Position numbers and translations under genes: made by a program. DNA of 52,593 nt, from contig NZ_FORM01000012.1 in assembly GCF_900114005.1 (NCBI RefSeq), positions 1 through 52,593 on the forward strand, written 5' to 3'. Source of the DNA: Olleya namhaensis (GTDB taxonomy: Bacteria > Bacteroidota > Bacteroidia > Flavobacteriales > Flavobacteriaceae). Below, in pieces: positions 16,444 through 25,905 of this stretch. Each line of letters begins with the position of its first letter. Position 1 is the stretch's first letter. Under the pieces are notes generated by a model. The model was given only the letters and a program-made list of their open reading frames with translations. It was not told the DNA's origin and searched no databases.

Positions 16444-17208
16444 ATGAATAAAAAAGACCTTAAAGATTTTCTAGATAATAAAGTAGAACAGTACAATAAA
16501 CCTGACTTTATTACAAGTGACCCAATACAAATTCCGCATTTATTTACAAAAAAGGAAGACATTGAAATTTCTGGTTTTTTAAGTGCTACAATATCTTGGG
16601 GAAACCGTAAAAGCATTATTACTAATTGTCATAAAATGATGGATTTTTTAGACCAATCACCATTTGATTTTGTTATGAATCATCAAGAGTCTGATTTAGA
16701 AAAGCTAGAAGCGTTTGTGCATCGTACATTTAATGGCTTAGATTTTATAACTTTTATAAAAGGATTGCAACACATTTATAATAACCACGACGGTCTAGAA
16801 GCTGTATTTAATAAACACGCCCAAAACGATAGCTTACAGCAGTCTATCCATTACTTTAAGCAAACTTTTTTTGAAATAGAACACTTGCAACGTACACAAA
16901 AACACATTAGTGATCCGCTAAAAAATAGTGCAGCTAAAAGAATAAACATGTTTTTACGTTGGATGATTAGACCCAATAATACAAATGTAGATTTGGGTAT
17001 TTGGACTACCCTTAACCCTGCACAGCTATCATGCCCGTTAGATGTACACTCTGGTAATGTAGCACGTAAACTAGGGTTATTAAAACGCAAACAAAATGAT
17101 GGGAAGGCTTTAGCCGAATTAGATACTGCTTTAAGAGCTTTGGATAGCGATGATCCTGTTAAATATGATTTTGCGTTATTCGGCTTAGGTGTTTTTGAAA
17201 AATTTTAA
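16444..17208 (+). CDS. TIGR02757 (DUF2400) family protein
   Basis: Cytoplasmic protein of 254 residues, the usual length for this family of unknown function. Landmarks are EISGFLSATISWGNRKSI near residues 38-58, FLRWMIRPNN (about 168-177), and LSCPLDVHSGNVARKLGLL, a helix-hairpin-like region that recalls HhH base-excision glycosylase folds; that resemblance is my inference. No catalytic assignment is made. It follows a lipoprotein gene with a five-base gap and precedes the histidine kinase gene by 60 bases. Confidence 0.85.
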   Translation: MNKKDLKDFLDNKVEQYNKPDFITSDPIQIPHLFTKKEDIEISGFLSATISWGNRKSIITNCHKMMDFLDQSPFDFVMNHQESDLEKLEAFVHRTFNGLDFITFIKGLQHIYNNHDGLEAVFNKHAQNDSLQQSIHYFKQTFFEIEHLQRTQKHISDPLKNSAAKRINMFLRWMIRPNNTNVDLGIWTTLNPAQLSCPLDVHSGNVARKLGLLKRKQNDGKALAELDTALRALDSDDPVKYDFALFGLGVFEKF

Positions 17209-17268
17209 CACTTAAAGTCCAAATTATCAGTATTTTCGTGAAAAATAGTGTAATATTTATTTCTTTTA

Positions 17269-18465
17269 ATGATCAAACCTGATTTTCCTAAAAATGAACT
17301 GGAGCGCATATCCTGTGTCAAAAAGTACAATTTATTAGATACACTTCCTGAAAGTGATTTTGATAATATTACTAGTTTAGTTGCAACTATTTGTGATGTA
17401 CCAATTTCTTTAATTACGCTATTAGATACTGATCGTAATTTTCTTAAATCTCATCATGGTATAGATATACAGGAGTCTCCAAGAGATATCTCCTTTTGTG
17501 GGCACGCTATTTTACACGAAGACGATATTTTTATTGTAGAAGATGCCCGAGAAGACATTCGTTTTAAAGATAACCCGTTAGTTGACGGTTTTAAAGCTAT
17601 ATTTTATGCCGGTGTGCCTTTAAGAAATACAGACGGATTAGCGTTAGGGACTTTATGCATCTATGATCATAAACCTAGACAACTTACTAAACTGCAAAAA
17701 AAGGCATTAATTACAATTGCTAAACAAGTTATTAATTTGTTTGATTTAAAGTTGAATAATCGCCTTTTAGCCGACTCTAAACAAGAATTATTAGATCGTA
17801 ATGCTGAGCTAAATAAATTTGCTAGTCATGTCTCACATGATTTAAAATCGCCTTTAGCTAATATCATGTCTTTAACTAGTTTTTTAAAAGAGGAAGAAGA
17901 CAATACTTTAACAGAAGCCTCTGTAGAGTATATTAATTATATTGAAGAATCTGCTGAGTCGCTTAAAAATTACATAGATGGTATCTTAATCCATTATAAA
18001 GCCAACGAACTTTTAAATGTAGATAAAGAATATATTCCAATAGACACTCTATTTTCTAGTGTACAACGCATCCATTTATTAGATGATAAGCATTTTAAAA
18101 CAACACCAAATTCAGCTCTAATATTTATTAATAAAGCAGCTGTAACACAAGTATTAATAAACTTGGTTGATAATGCATTAAAATATAACAACAAACCTAA
18201 TCCTGAGGTTGTTTTAAATTATTCTGAAGACTCAAATTTTCATATCTTTTCTGTTACCGATAACGGAAATGGAATTCCTGCTAATCAGCAAGACGAAGTG
18301 TTTAAATTGTTTAATAACAATAACCAAACTGATGTCTCAGGTAAAAAAGGAACTGGAATTGGTTTATTTACAGTAAAAAACTTAGTAAAAAAATTAAACG
18401 GGACTATTACTTTACAGTCCAAAATAGATGTAGGAAGCACGTTTACTTTTACTATTTCAAAATAA
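17269..18465 (+). CDS. Soluble GAF-domain sensor histidine kinase
   Basis: Protein of 398 residues without membrane segments. An N-terminal GAF domain spans about 20-160 (RNFLKSHHGI, ISFCGHAIL, FYAGVPLR, ALGTLCIYD). A linker helix follows, then the dimerisation domain with H-box SHDLKSP, phosphoacceptor H190, and the HATPase domain with N-box QVLINLVDNALKYN (294-307), G1 DNGNGIP (331-337) and G2 GTGIGLF (361-367). It autophosphorylates and would pass phosphate to a response regulator, but none is adjacent, so its partner is elsewhere. GAF domains of this subgroup (RNFL, CGHAI) are common in flavobacterial light or redox sensors. A terminator follows directly. Confidence 0.92.
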   Translation: MIKPDFPKNELERISCVKKYNLLDTLPESDFDNITSLVATICDVPISLITLLDTDRNFLKSHHGIDIQESPRDISFCGHAILHEDDIFIVEDAREDIRFKDNPLVDGFKAIFYAGVPLRNTDGLALGTLCIYDHKPRQLTKLQKKALITIAKQVINLFDLKLNNRLLADSKQELLDRNAELNKFASHVSHDLKSPLANIMSLTSFLKEEEDNTLTEASVEYINYIEESAESLKNYIDGILIHYKANELLNVDKEYIPIDTLFSSVQRIHLLDDKHFKTTPNSALIFINKAAVTQVLINLVDNALKYNNKPNPEVVLNYSEDSNFHIFSVTDNGNGIPANQQDEVFKLFNNNNQTDVSGKKGTGIGLFTVKNLVKKLNGTITLQSKIDVGSTFTFTISK

Positions 18466-18499
18466 AAAAAAAGCCTAATCTAAAGATTAGGCTTTTTTT
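18466..18499. terminator. Bidirectional Rho-independent terminator
   Basis: An A-tract, stem AGCCTAATCT (72-81 of the 18,400s), short AA loop, stem AGATTAGGCT and seven Ts. It lies between the convergent histidine kinase gene and the DUF6799-like gene. Confidence 0.9.
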
Positions 18500-18515
18500 A
18501 TATCAGTATTAAAAG

Positions 18516-18839
18516 CTATGATTTCCTCATAAGTTTAATAAGCTTCTTTGTTAATGTTTCTTGGTCTTTATACAATGTACCACTCATACCTAAACATTGT
18601 CCATCTTCAAGCTTACCTGTTTTCTTACCGTTTACATAAGTTCCGTTTGTCTCTACAACCGTCCCATCATGTAACGTTATTGCTTCATCTAATTGTACAA
18701 CACCATTTGCTGTATAATGAAACACTTTACTGTCTAAAAGAATAACGTAATTAGCATCTTCAATTTGTTTAGCATCCTGTGCCATTGCTGTATTTACTCC
18801 TAAAAATAAAGTAAAAGCAATAAGAATTAATTTTTTCAT
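18516..18839 (-). CDS. Small secreted DUF6799-like protein
   Basis: Protein of 107 residues with a Sec signal peptide ending at MAQ (about residue 21). The mature part has short repeated beta-hairpin-like units, YTANGVVQLDEAITLHDGT and VVETNGTYVNGKKTGKLEDG, and a CLGMSGTL end, matching my memory of DUF6799 proteins. The function is unknown; periplasmic location is expected. It lies just downstream of the M61 peptidase gene on the same strand, about 100 bases apart, but probably has its own promoter. Confidence 0.72.
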   Translation of the reverse strand: MKKLILIAFTLFLGVNTAMAQDAKQIEDANYVILLDSKVFHYTANGVVQLDEAITLHDGTVVETNGTYVNGKKTGKLEDGQCLGMSGTLYKDQETLTKKLIKLMRKS

Positions 18840-18943
18840 TGTAATATGTTTTAAAGTTTATTAGCCCAAACAATTTATAACTGCTATAAATCATTCTCTA
18901 AGTTAGTTAATTCAACTTCTATGCCAAACTTTTTGTAATTAAA

Positions 18944-20833
18944 TTAACCTTTTAACCACGCTTTTCTAGTTGCCTTTTGAGCAGCAGTAGCATTTGGATT
19001 TTCAATTAATTTAGTCCCTGTTGTATAGGATTGTGTCGTTTTTGTTTTAATAACAATTTCTTTTCCACCTCTATCTAATACAACATTAATATCAGTACCT
19101 GGCTGCCACATATACATACTTGTAATAATAGCTTGAGCAGTTCCCATATTTAATTCTTTACCATCAACCGTTTTAATAACATCTCCCGGTAATACCCCGT
19201 TTTCTGCCCAAAAACTGTTGTCTTTAACTGCTTCTCCAAAAGGAATAGTCATTGTTTCTCTATTTGGTGTAAAGATTAAAGCACCATCATTCTGGATATA
19301 ATTAGTTTTAACGCGTCCTTTATCTAAAGATAAACCTACTTTTTCAAAAAACACAGCGTAATCAATTGGTGTACCACCTACAACATGTGTATTTAAAAAT
19401 TCACCAACACTTGGATACGTCATTGCAGTAAGTTCTTCTATTAATTTATCATCTTCAAAAGGCTTGTTTTTACCATATTTATTAGATAATTCTTTCATTA
19501 AAGATAAAATACCTCTGTTTCCGTTACTCTCTTCACGCATTAAAATATCTACACACATACCAATTAAAGCACCTTTCATGTATACATTATAATATTGTGG
19601 CGCGTAGGGTTGATCTAATACGTTTTCACTCATTGTAGTAAAACTCATACTATCATCCATATTAGCTGATGTTTGGATTTTACCTAAAATATCTCCGTAA
19701 AATTCTTCACTGTCAATTAAATCTTGATCAACTTGAAATAATGTAGCAAAATATTCTGTTACACCTTCGTACATCCATAAATGCTTAGAGAATGTTGGTT
19801 GATTATAATCAAAATAATGAACATCCTCAGAATGAACACTCAACGGTGTTACAATATGGAAAAACTCATGTGATACAACATCTATCATACTTTCGGCTAA
19901 AGCTTCAAAAGGCGAATTCTCCTCTAAAACAACAACTGTAGACGTATGGTGCTCTAAAGCACCAAAACCTTTTGGAGAGTCTGGCTTTCCTTCAGATAAA
20001 TACAAATAGATATCATAACGCGGTGTGCTATTTACATCTCCTAAATATGCTTTTTGCGCTTGCATCATTTTTTCCATTACAGCTTTAATACTTGCTGCTG
20101 TGTGTACTTTATTTGGCGAGTAAACACTTAATACAATCTTGATGTCTCCAACCTGAAATTCTTCAACATCCAAATCTCCATAAAACATTGGGTTATCTGT
20201 AATATCAAAATATCGAGGTGCAAAATAACTAGACGTTGCAAACTTACCATCTTGACTTACTTTTTTACCCGTTTCTTGTAATGCGGATGTACGTTTAAAG
20301 TCTGCAGGAGCAGTCACGTCTAAACTGTATTGATTGTCTTTTAAACTATCAAAATAACCAATAAACCCATGCAAATTTAATACATAGTTAGTCGGCTCTA
20401 TATTTGTTCCTGCTGGAGAAAATGGTGCCTCTCCACCTATTCCACCTGTAACTTCTTGATCAAATGTATCGTTAACATTATACGTAATGTAGTCTAACTG
20501 TGTTGCGTTTGCAATAGTCCATGTGTTAGTGTCTACTTTAGTTGCAGGCAACGTGTTACCCTTATAATCTACTGCTTTAAAATCATCAATATACTTCCCA
20601 AAATCACTCACAGAATATGTTCCTTGCACAACTCTAGGCAATCTATACGTTACGGTTTGTGTTGTAAAACGTCCTGGATTAATAGTTACAGGTGCTTTAT
20701 CATCTACTACTTTAGATAAATCTATAGACGTTGCTATTGGCGACTGTGATGCAAGTTTATCCGATGTTTTGGTACTGTTACAACCCACTAATAATAGGCC
20801 TGTTGCAATAGTTGTTACTAGAAGTTTTTTCAT
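18944..20833 (-). CDS. M61 family metallopeptidase lipoprotein with PDZ domain
   Basis: Protein of 629 residues with lipoprotein signal ATGLLLVGC (Cys 18). The M61 N-terminal beta domain covers about 45-240. The catalytic part carries the zinc motif HEFFH (322-326) and the third ligand in YEGVTEYFA (E356), with GALEHHTST (291-299) typical of glycyl aminopeptidase relatives. A PDZ domain at about 530-600 (NGVLPGDVIKTVDG) binds C-termini. It probably trims peptides at the periplasmic or outer-membrane face. It is divergent from the BatA/VWA gene and both flanking promoters are visible. Confidence 0.93.
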   Translation of the reverse strand: MKKLLVTTIATGLLLVGCNSTKTSDKLASQSPIATSIDLSKVVDDKAPVTINPGRFTTQTVTYRLPRVVQGTYSVSDFGKYIDDFKAVDYKGNTLPATKVDTNTWTIANATQLDYITYNVNDTFDQEVTGGIGGEAPFSPAGTNIEPTNYVLNLHGFIGYFDSLKDNQYSLDVTAPADFKRTSALQETGKKVSQDGKFATSSYFAPRYFDITDNPMFYGDLDVEEFQVGDIKIVLSVYSPNKVHTAASIKAVMEKMMQAQKAYLGDVNSTPRYDIYLYLSEGKPDSPKGFGALEHHTSTVVVLEENSPFEALAESMIDVVSHEFFHIVTPLSVHSEDVHYFDYNQPTFSKHLWMYEGVTEYFATLFQVDQDLIDSEEFYGDILGKIQTSANMDDSMSFTTMSENVLDQPYAPQYYNVYMKGALIGMCVDILMREESNGNRGILSLMKELSNKYGKNKPFEDDKLIEELTAMTYPSVGEFLNTHVVGGTPIDYAVFFEKVGLSLDKGRVKTNYIQNDGALIFTPNRETMTIPFGEAVKDNSFWAENGVLPGDVIKTVDGKELNMGTAQAIITSMYMWQPGTDINVVLDRGGKEIVIKTKTTQSYTTGTKLIENPNATAAQKATRKAWLKG

Positions 20834-20876
20834 ATTAAATCTTTGTGTTTGTTAATGGTCCTGCTTAAAAGACGCT

Positions 20877-20884
20877 CAAATGTA
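20877..20884 (-). promoter_or_regulatory. Candidate -7 box for the M61 peptidase gene
   Basis: On the minus strand the sequence TACATTTG matches TAnnTTTG about 44 bases before the start codon. A TTG lies upstream but only 12 bases away, shorter than the usual 17-23. Confidence 0.4.
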
Positions 20885-20962
20885 AAATTTGTTACACAAT
20901 ACGTACATTAAGTTTTTGTTAAAATGTTATTTTTGATATACACTTATTATGAATGCAATTAT

Positions 20963-20970
20963 TATCTTTG
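20963..20970 (+). promoter_or_regulatory. Candidate -7 box for the BatA/VWA gene
   Basis: TATCTTTG matches TAnnTTTG and ends 16 bases before the start codon, implying a leader of about 10 bases. The nearest upstream TTTTG is about 27 bases away, longer than the canonical spacing. Confidence 0.45.
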
Positions 20971-20986
20971 ACAAACTTTAAAATTA

Positions 20987-22915
20987 ATGCAGTTTAAAAA
21001 CCCAGAACTTCTTTACGCGCTTTTCTTACTGCTTATTCCTATTATTGTTCATTTATTTCAGCTTAGAAAATTTCAAAAAGTTTATTTTACTAATGTAGCT
21101 GCTCTAAAAAAAGTACAATTACAAACTAGAAAAAGTGCAACAATTAAAAAGTGGTTAACGCTTTTAACTAGATTGCTATTATTAGCAGCAATTATTATTG
21201 CTTTTGCCCAACCCTATTTATCAAAAACAAACACCTTTAATACTAAAACCGAAACCGTTATTTACCTAGATAACTCGTTTAGTATGCAAGCAAAAGGTGA
21301 AAAAGGAGACTTGTTAAAACGTGCAGTTCAGGATCTAATTGAAACCATACCGGAAACCGAAACATTATCTTTAATAACTAATACAGAAAGTTATAGAAAT
21401 ACAACTATTAAAGCCATAAAAAATGAGCTTTTACAATTGGATTATGTTTCTAACCAATTGCCTTATGACGCTGCTTTATTAAAATCTAAAAAGGCCTTTT
21501 CTAGTGACAAAAACACGCTTAAAAATTTAATATTTATATCTGATTTTCAGCAAAAAAAAGCAACATTAAACATTAAACAAGATACGGCTATCGCTATAAA
21601 TTTAGTACAATTAAAACCCGTAAGCACTAATAACATTGCTGTAGATAGTTTATTTATTTCCAAACAAGATCCTAATAGTTTAGAGTTAACTGTTGTTTTA
21701 AAAAATAATGGTTTAGAGGTTAAAAATTTACCGATTTCTTTATTTGACAACGGTAATTTATTATCCAAAGCCTCTGTAGATTTAGATGGAAAAGCAACTG
21801 CTATTTTTAATATTCCTAATAATAAAATTATTAAGGGTAAAGTCACTATTGAAGACAAGCAATTACAGTTTGATAATGCGCTATATTTTAATATTAATGA
21901 AACTTCAAAAATTAATGTTTTAGCCATTAATGATACTAATACATCGTATTTAAGTCGGATTTTTACTGAAGATGAATTTCTATTAACTACAAAAACAACA
22001 AGCAATTTAGATTACAGTTTATTTGATACACAAAATTTAATAGTTATTGATGAAACGGAAACTTTACCAAACAGCTTAGTAACCGCTTTAAAAGTTTTTA
22101 CGGATAAAGGAGGCGCAGTGGTTTTAATACCATCTCTAAAAGGTAAATTATCCGATTACAATACGTTTTTACAACGTTTTGGTTTTGCTCCTTTTGAAGC
22201 TTTAAATACAGCCGAAAAACGTATCACAACCATCAATTATGCACATCCATTGTACGCCAATGGCGTTTTTGAAAAACAAGTAGATAATTTTCAATACCCA
22301 AAAGTTAATCGTTATTACCCGCAAACAAATACTAAAACAACCGCTGTTTTACAATTTGAAGACGCCAAACCCTTTTTATCTCAAAACAAATCTGTTTATG
22401 TCTTTTCTGCACCAATAAATAAGACTAATTCTAATTTTAAAAATATAAATTTAATTGTTCCAACGTTTTACAACATTGCAAAACAAAGTTTAAATACTAC
22501 GACTTTATATTACACAATTGGACAAAGTAATAGTTACGATGTCCCTGTTAATATCCAACAAGACCGTGTTTTAACTTTAGTTAATGGTACTGACAAAATA
22601 ATACCAGAACAAAATTATTTTAATAACAAAGTGGTTATTAAGACTAATGATATTCCCGAAAAATCAGGGATATACGATTTAAAAAACAATACTACAATCC
22701 TCCAAAACGTAAGCTATAATTATAATAGAGCAGAAAGTAATTTAAACTACATTAATTTAGATGATGTAAAACACGCGACGGTTAACAACAATATTTCTAC
22801 CGTGTTTGAAAACATAAATAACGACACCAAAGTTAACGAGTTATGGAAATGGTTTGTAATTTTGGGGCTCGTGTTATTAATTATAGAAATGCTCATCTTA
22901 AAATACTTGAAATGA
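20987..22915 (+). CDS. BatA/VWA-domain membrane protein
   Basis: Protein of 642 residues. The N-terminal BatA module has a first helix (7-25, ALFLLLIPIIVHLF) and a second at about 56-75, the typical aerotolerance-type arrangement. A von Willebrand A domain follows with MIDAS motif D95-x-S97-x-S99 in YLDNSFSMQ. The long central part is probably extracytoplasmic, and a last helix (WFVILGLVLLIIEML) anchors the C-terminus. Homologues stand near dihydroorotase-like genes in other Flavobacteriaceae. The stop overlaps the next start (ATGA), so translation is coupled. Exact function unknown; a scaffold for envelope complexes is likely. Confidence 0.88.
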   Translation: MQFKNPELLYALFLLLIPIIVHLFQLRKFQKVYFTNVAALKKVQLQTRKSATIKKWLTLLTRLLLLAAIIIAFAQPYLSKTNTFNTKTETVIYLDNSFSMQAKGEKGDLLKRAVQDLIETIPETETLSLITNTESYRNTTIKAIKNELLQLDYVSNQLPYDAALLKSKKAFSSDKNTLKNLIFISDFQQKKATLNIKQDTAIAINLVQLKPVSTNNIAVDSLFISKQDPNSLELTVVLKNNGLEVKNLPISLFDNGNLLSKASVDLDGKATAIFNIPNNKIIKGKVTIEDKQLQFDNALYFNINETSKINVLAINDTNTSYLSRIFTEDEFLLTTKTTSNLDYSLFDTQNLIVIDETETLPNSLVTALKVFTDKGGAVVLIPSLKGKLSDYNTFLQRFGFAPFEALNTAEKRITTINYAHPLYANGVFEKQVDNFQYPKVNRYYPQTNTKTTAVLQFEDAKPFLSQNKSVYVFSAPINKTNSNFKNINLIVPTFYNIAKQSLNTTTLYYTIGQSNSYDVPVNIQQDRVLTLVNGTDKIIPEQNYFNNKVVIKTNDIPEKSGIYDLKNNTTILQNVSYNYNRAESNLNYINLDDVKHATVNNNISTVFENINNDTKVNELWKWFVILGLVLLIIEMLILKYLK

Positions 22916-24162
22916 ACGTCTTAATAAAAACAGCAACAATCATTGACCCTTTAAGCAAATTTCATAACGAAATTTGTGACGTCTTAATTGAAAAAGGTAA
23001 GATTACTAAAATTGCTACAAGCATTGACAATACCAATAATTACAAAACAATAAGCTTAGATAACCTGCACCTTTCACAAGGATGGTTTGATAGTAGTGTT
23101 TGTTTTGGAGAACCTGGTTTTGAAGATCGCGAAACCATAGAAAATGGTTTAAAAACAGCTGCTAAATCTGGTTTTACTACTGTTGCGCTTCAAGCCAATA
23201 CATATCCAGTAATAGATACTAATGCAAATGTTGCTTTTGTATTATCAAAAGCGCAAAACCATGCTGTCAAACTATTACCTATCGGTGCGTTAACTAAAAA
23301 TAGCGAAAGTGTTGATTTGGCAGAGCTTTTTGATATGAAAAATGCCGGAGCAGTTGCTTTTTCTGATTATAAAAAACCAATTAGTAATCCTAACCTTTTA
23401 AAAATAGCATTGCAATATGCTAGTAATTTTGATGGTTTAGTGTGCTCATTCCCATTAGAAACTAAAATTTCTGGAAAAGGAATTGTAAACGAAGAGTTTA
23501 ATAGTACATCGCTAGGCTTAAAAGGAAGCCCTAATTTAGCCGAAGCTTTGCAAGTAACGCGTGATCTGTTTTTATTAGAATATGCGGGAGGAAAATTACA
23601 TATTCCAACAATTTCTACTGCAGAAAGTGTTGCCCTTATTAGAGCTGCTAAAAGTAAAAAGTTGGATGTAACCTGTAGTGTAGCAATCCACAACTTATGC
23701 TTAACGGATGATGTTTTAGTAGAGTTTGATACCAATTATAAAGTCAACCCACCACTTAGAATACAAAAGGATATTGACGCTTTAATAGAAGGTCTAAAGG
23801 ACGGTACGATTGACATGGTTACTAGTGATCATAATCCAAAAACTATTGAAGATAAAAAGGTGGAGTTTGACCATGCTGCTTTTGGAACCATAGGACTAGA
23901 AAGTGCTTTTGGCGCTTTAAACACAGTGGTATCTACTAAAAAAGCAATCCAATTGTTAACTAAAGGGAAAACTAGATTTGGTCAAGAAACAAGTAGTATA
24001 AATGAAGGAGAAATGGCAAATATTACGTTGTTTAATCCAACTGGCACATACGCTTTCGCGGAATCTGATATCGTTTCAAAATCTAAGAACAGTGCGTTTT
24101 TAGGACAAGCGTTAAAAGGAAAAGCATACGGTATAATTGCAAATAATAAAATAGTATTATAA
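22912..24162 (+). CDS. Dihydroorotase-like protein, zinc ligands lost
   Basis: Protein of 416 residues from ATG 22912, whose ATGA overlaps the stop of the previous gene; an earlier in-frame start lies inside that gene and is rejected. The fold is amidohydrolase, with dihydroorotase landmarks throughout. Active dihydroorotases need D-x-H-x-H-x-R-E-P-G; here the same place reads D60-S-S62-V-C64-F-G66-E-P-G, so both histidines and the arginine are gone. The later His and SDH positions are partly kept (AIHNL, TSDHNP). It should therefore lack normal catalysis and may act as a structural partner of aspartate carbamoyltransferase, as known for inactive dihydroorotases elsewhere. A catalytic PyrC is expected elsewhere. 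Confidence 0.85.
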   Translation: MNVLIKTATIIDPLSKFHNEICDVLIEKGKITKIATSIDNTNNYKTISLDNLHLSQGWFDSSVCFGEPGFEDRETIENGLKTAAKSGFTTVALQANTYPVIDTNANVAFVLSKAQNHAVKLLPIGALTKNSESVDLAELFDMKNAGAVAFSDYKKPISNPNLLKIALQYASNFDGLVCSFPLETKISGKGIVNEEFNSTSLGLKGSPNLAEALQVTRDLFLLEYAGGKLHIPTISTAESVALIRAAKSKKLDVTCSVAIHNLCLTDDVLVEFDTNYKVNPPLRIQKDIDALIEGLKDGTIDMVTSDHNPKTIEDKKVEFDHAAFGTIGLESAFGALNTVVSTKKAIQLLTKGKTRFGQETSSINEGEMANITLFNPTGTYAFAESDIVSKSKNSAFLGQALKGKAYGIIANNKIVL

Positions 24163-24166
24163 AATA

Positions 24167-24496
24167 ATGAATCAAGAGACAATCGAAGAAGGAAAAATAT
24201 ACGCTGTAGTTAGTTACCTTACCATAATTGGAAGTGTAATAGCTATAATAATGAATGGCGAAAAGAAAAACGAATTTACAACTTTCCATAACAGACAAGG
24301 CTTAGGCTTGTGTCTTTTATGGATGTTAATTGGTTATTTTGTTAGTCAATTTGATAATATGCAAATATCACTTGCCTTTTGGGTAAGTATGGGAGCCTTA
24401 TTATTTTTAGGCGTAATGACAGCAGTAAACGGATCAATGAAGCCTATTCCCGTTATTGGACCTCTATTTCAAAAACTATTTAAAGCAATTGGTTAA
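24167..24496 (+). CDS. Small DUF4870-like membrane protein
   Basis: Protein of 109 residues with three hydrophobic segments (about 12-28, 43-60, 67-84) and the short polar motif FHNRQGLGL (residues about 40-48) typical of DUF4870-type proteins (F-H-x-R-Q). Relatives are sometimes labelled import component proteins; the real role is unknown. It sits four bases after the dihydroorotase-like gene and two bases before the esterase gene, so all belong to one operon starting at the BatA/VWA gene. Confidence 0.8.
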   Translation: MNQETIEEGKIYAVVSYLTIIGSVIAIIMNGEKKNEFTTFHNRQGLGLCLLWMLIGYFVSQFDNMQISLAFWVSMGALLFLGVMTAVNGSMKPIPVIGPLFQKLFKAIG

Positions 24497-24498
24497 TA

Positions 24499-25146
24499 AT
24501 GGAAAACTTTAACTTACATCACATCACAAGGCCATCGTCTTTAAAAGAAAACGCCCCTTTACTTATACTCTTTCATGGTTATGGAAGTGACGAGAATGAC
24601 CTTTTTAGTTTTGCAACGGAATTATCGGAAGAATTATTTATAATCTCGGTAAGAGCACCATATCCAATGCAACCTTACGGAAATGCTTGGTATGCTATCA
24701 ATTTTGATGCGGACAAAGGTAAATGGAGCGATAATGAACAAGCCATAAAATCTAGAGATTTAATAGCTACTTTTATAGACCAAGCTATAGCCAATTATCC
24801 TGTAAACAAAGACAGTGTCTCACTTTTAGGATTTAGTCAAGGTTGTATATTAAGCTACGCAGTAGCCCTAACCTACCCAGAAAAAATCAACAATATTATT
24901 GCACTAAGCGGTTATGTTAACGAAGATTTATTTGACGTTAAAGATCAGTCTGCTTACAAGCATTTAAATTTTTACTGTTCTCATGGAAGTGTTGATCAAG
25001 TAATACCTGTAGATTGGGCAAGACAAGCACCAAAATTTTTAGATGCTTTAAACATTAAAAACCAATTTAGTGAGTTTCCTGTTGGTCATGGTGTTGCACC
25101 TCAAAATTTTTATGAGTTCAAAAATTGGTTAGATACTTTGATATAG
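24499..25146 (+). CDS. Carboxylesterase/phospholipase-type alpha/beta hydrolase
   Basis: Cytoplasmic hydrolase of 215 residues. The catalytic triad is visible: nucleophile S113 in GFSQG, D166 in HGSVDQVIP and H197 in VGHGVAP. The oxyanion region is LFHGYGSDEND (24-34). This matches the small carboxylesterase/lysophospholipase (YpfH-like) group that hydrolyses short acyl esters. No signal peptide. It is the last gene of the BatA/VWA operon, two bases after the preceding stop. Confidence 0.9.
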   Translation: MENFNLHHITRPSSLKENAPLLILFHGYGSDENDLFSFATELSEELFIISVRAPYPMQPYGNAWYAINFDADKGKWSDNEQAIKSRDLIATFIDQAIANYPVNKDSVSLLGFSQGCILSYAVALTYPEKINNIIALSGYVNEDLFDVKDQSAYKHLNFYCSHGSVDQVIPVDWARQAPKFLDALNIKNQFSEFPVGHGVAPQNFYEFKNWLDTLI

Positions 25147-25260
25147 ATTTTGTTCCCTAAGTAAAACGTATGGTTCCCTAATCAAAAACAGGTTTTAACT
25201 AATTGTAAGTTTTTGGGATACTACTAATTTGTAATATTTGAATAAAATAAATTCAGTATT

Positions 25261-25890
25261 ATGAAGCATCTACTATTAACAACAATCCTATTATTTACTA
25301 TAACCACCTCCAGCGCATCAAATAAAGAGATAGTCGCAGAGGTGGTTTTTGAAAACTTATCAGATACCCCATTTGACACCGGTCAGTTTATAATCTCTGA
25401 AACAAATACCAAAGTATTAGTAACTAGCACAGATAGTTTTAATATTACACTACCCAAAAAAGGAAAGTATAATTTTAGTTTTTCAACCTACAATTTCATC
25501 TCCTCCATATCCTATCCTAAAAAAATCACTAAAAATAAGAATGTAATTTACATTAGATTAATTGCGAAAAACAATGCGTTTCAAAATAAATATTCATTAC
25601 AAAAAAACTTAACTAAGCAGGATAAACTTTCGGACAAAGACATTGCAGACCTAATAAAGTCAGGAAGCGTAAATTTTATAGCTAACGGAATTACTGATAA
25701 CATCTCCGAGGAATACATTCCATTTAAAAAAGAATACAATATTGGTTTTATTATTGAAAACTGTGCTATCGATCAACTAGCTTTTGGTGTGGCTGTTGAA
25801 AACAATAAAATTATTTCAGCATTTTTAAGTAGAACTTATGGTGAGAATTGGAAAAACACACTAAAAAACAAACCTTTAGGCGTTAAGTAA
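25261..25890 (+). CDS. Secreted protein of unknown function
   Basis: Protein of 209 residues with a Sec signal peptide (MKHLLLTTILLFTITTSSAS). The mature part is rich in beta strands in its first 90 residues and then becomes polar, with no motif I recognise. It is likely periplasmic. It stands alone, 114 bases after the esterase gene, and converges on the next minus-strand gene with 15 bases between stops, so their transcripts may overlap. Confidence 0.75.
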   Translation: MKHLLLTTILLFTITTSSASNKEIVAEVVFENLSDTPFDTGQFIISETNTKVLVTSTDSFNITLPKKGKYNFSFSTYNFISSISYPKKITKNKNVIYIRLIAKNNAFQNKYSLQKNLTKQDKLSDKDIADLIKSGSVNFIANGITDNISEEYIPFKKEYNIGFIIENCAIDQLAFGVAVENNKIISAFLSRTYGENWKNTLKNKPLGVK

Positions 25891-25905
25891 ATTATATACT
25901 AAAGA

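Noticed and set aside
21547-22005. Minus-strand frame of 152 codons inside the BatA/VWA gene.
   Set aside because: It lies wholly opposite a well-supported gene and has no recognisable domain or promoter.
23367-23735. Minus-strand frame of 122 codons inside the dihydroorotase-like gene.
   Set aside because: Shadow of a conserved amidohydrolase frame.
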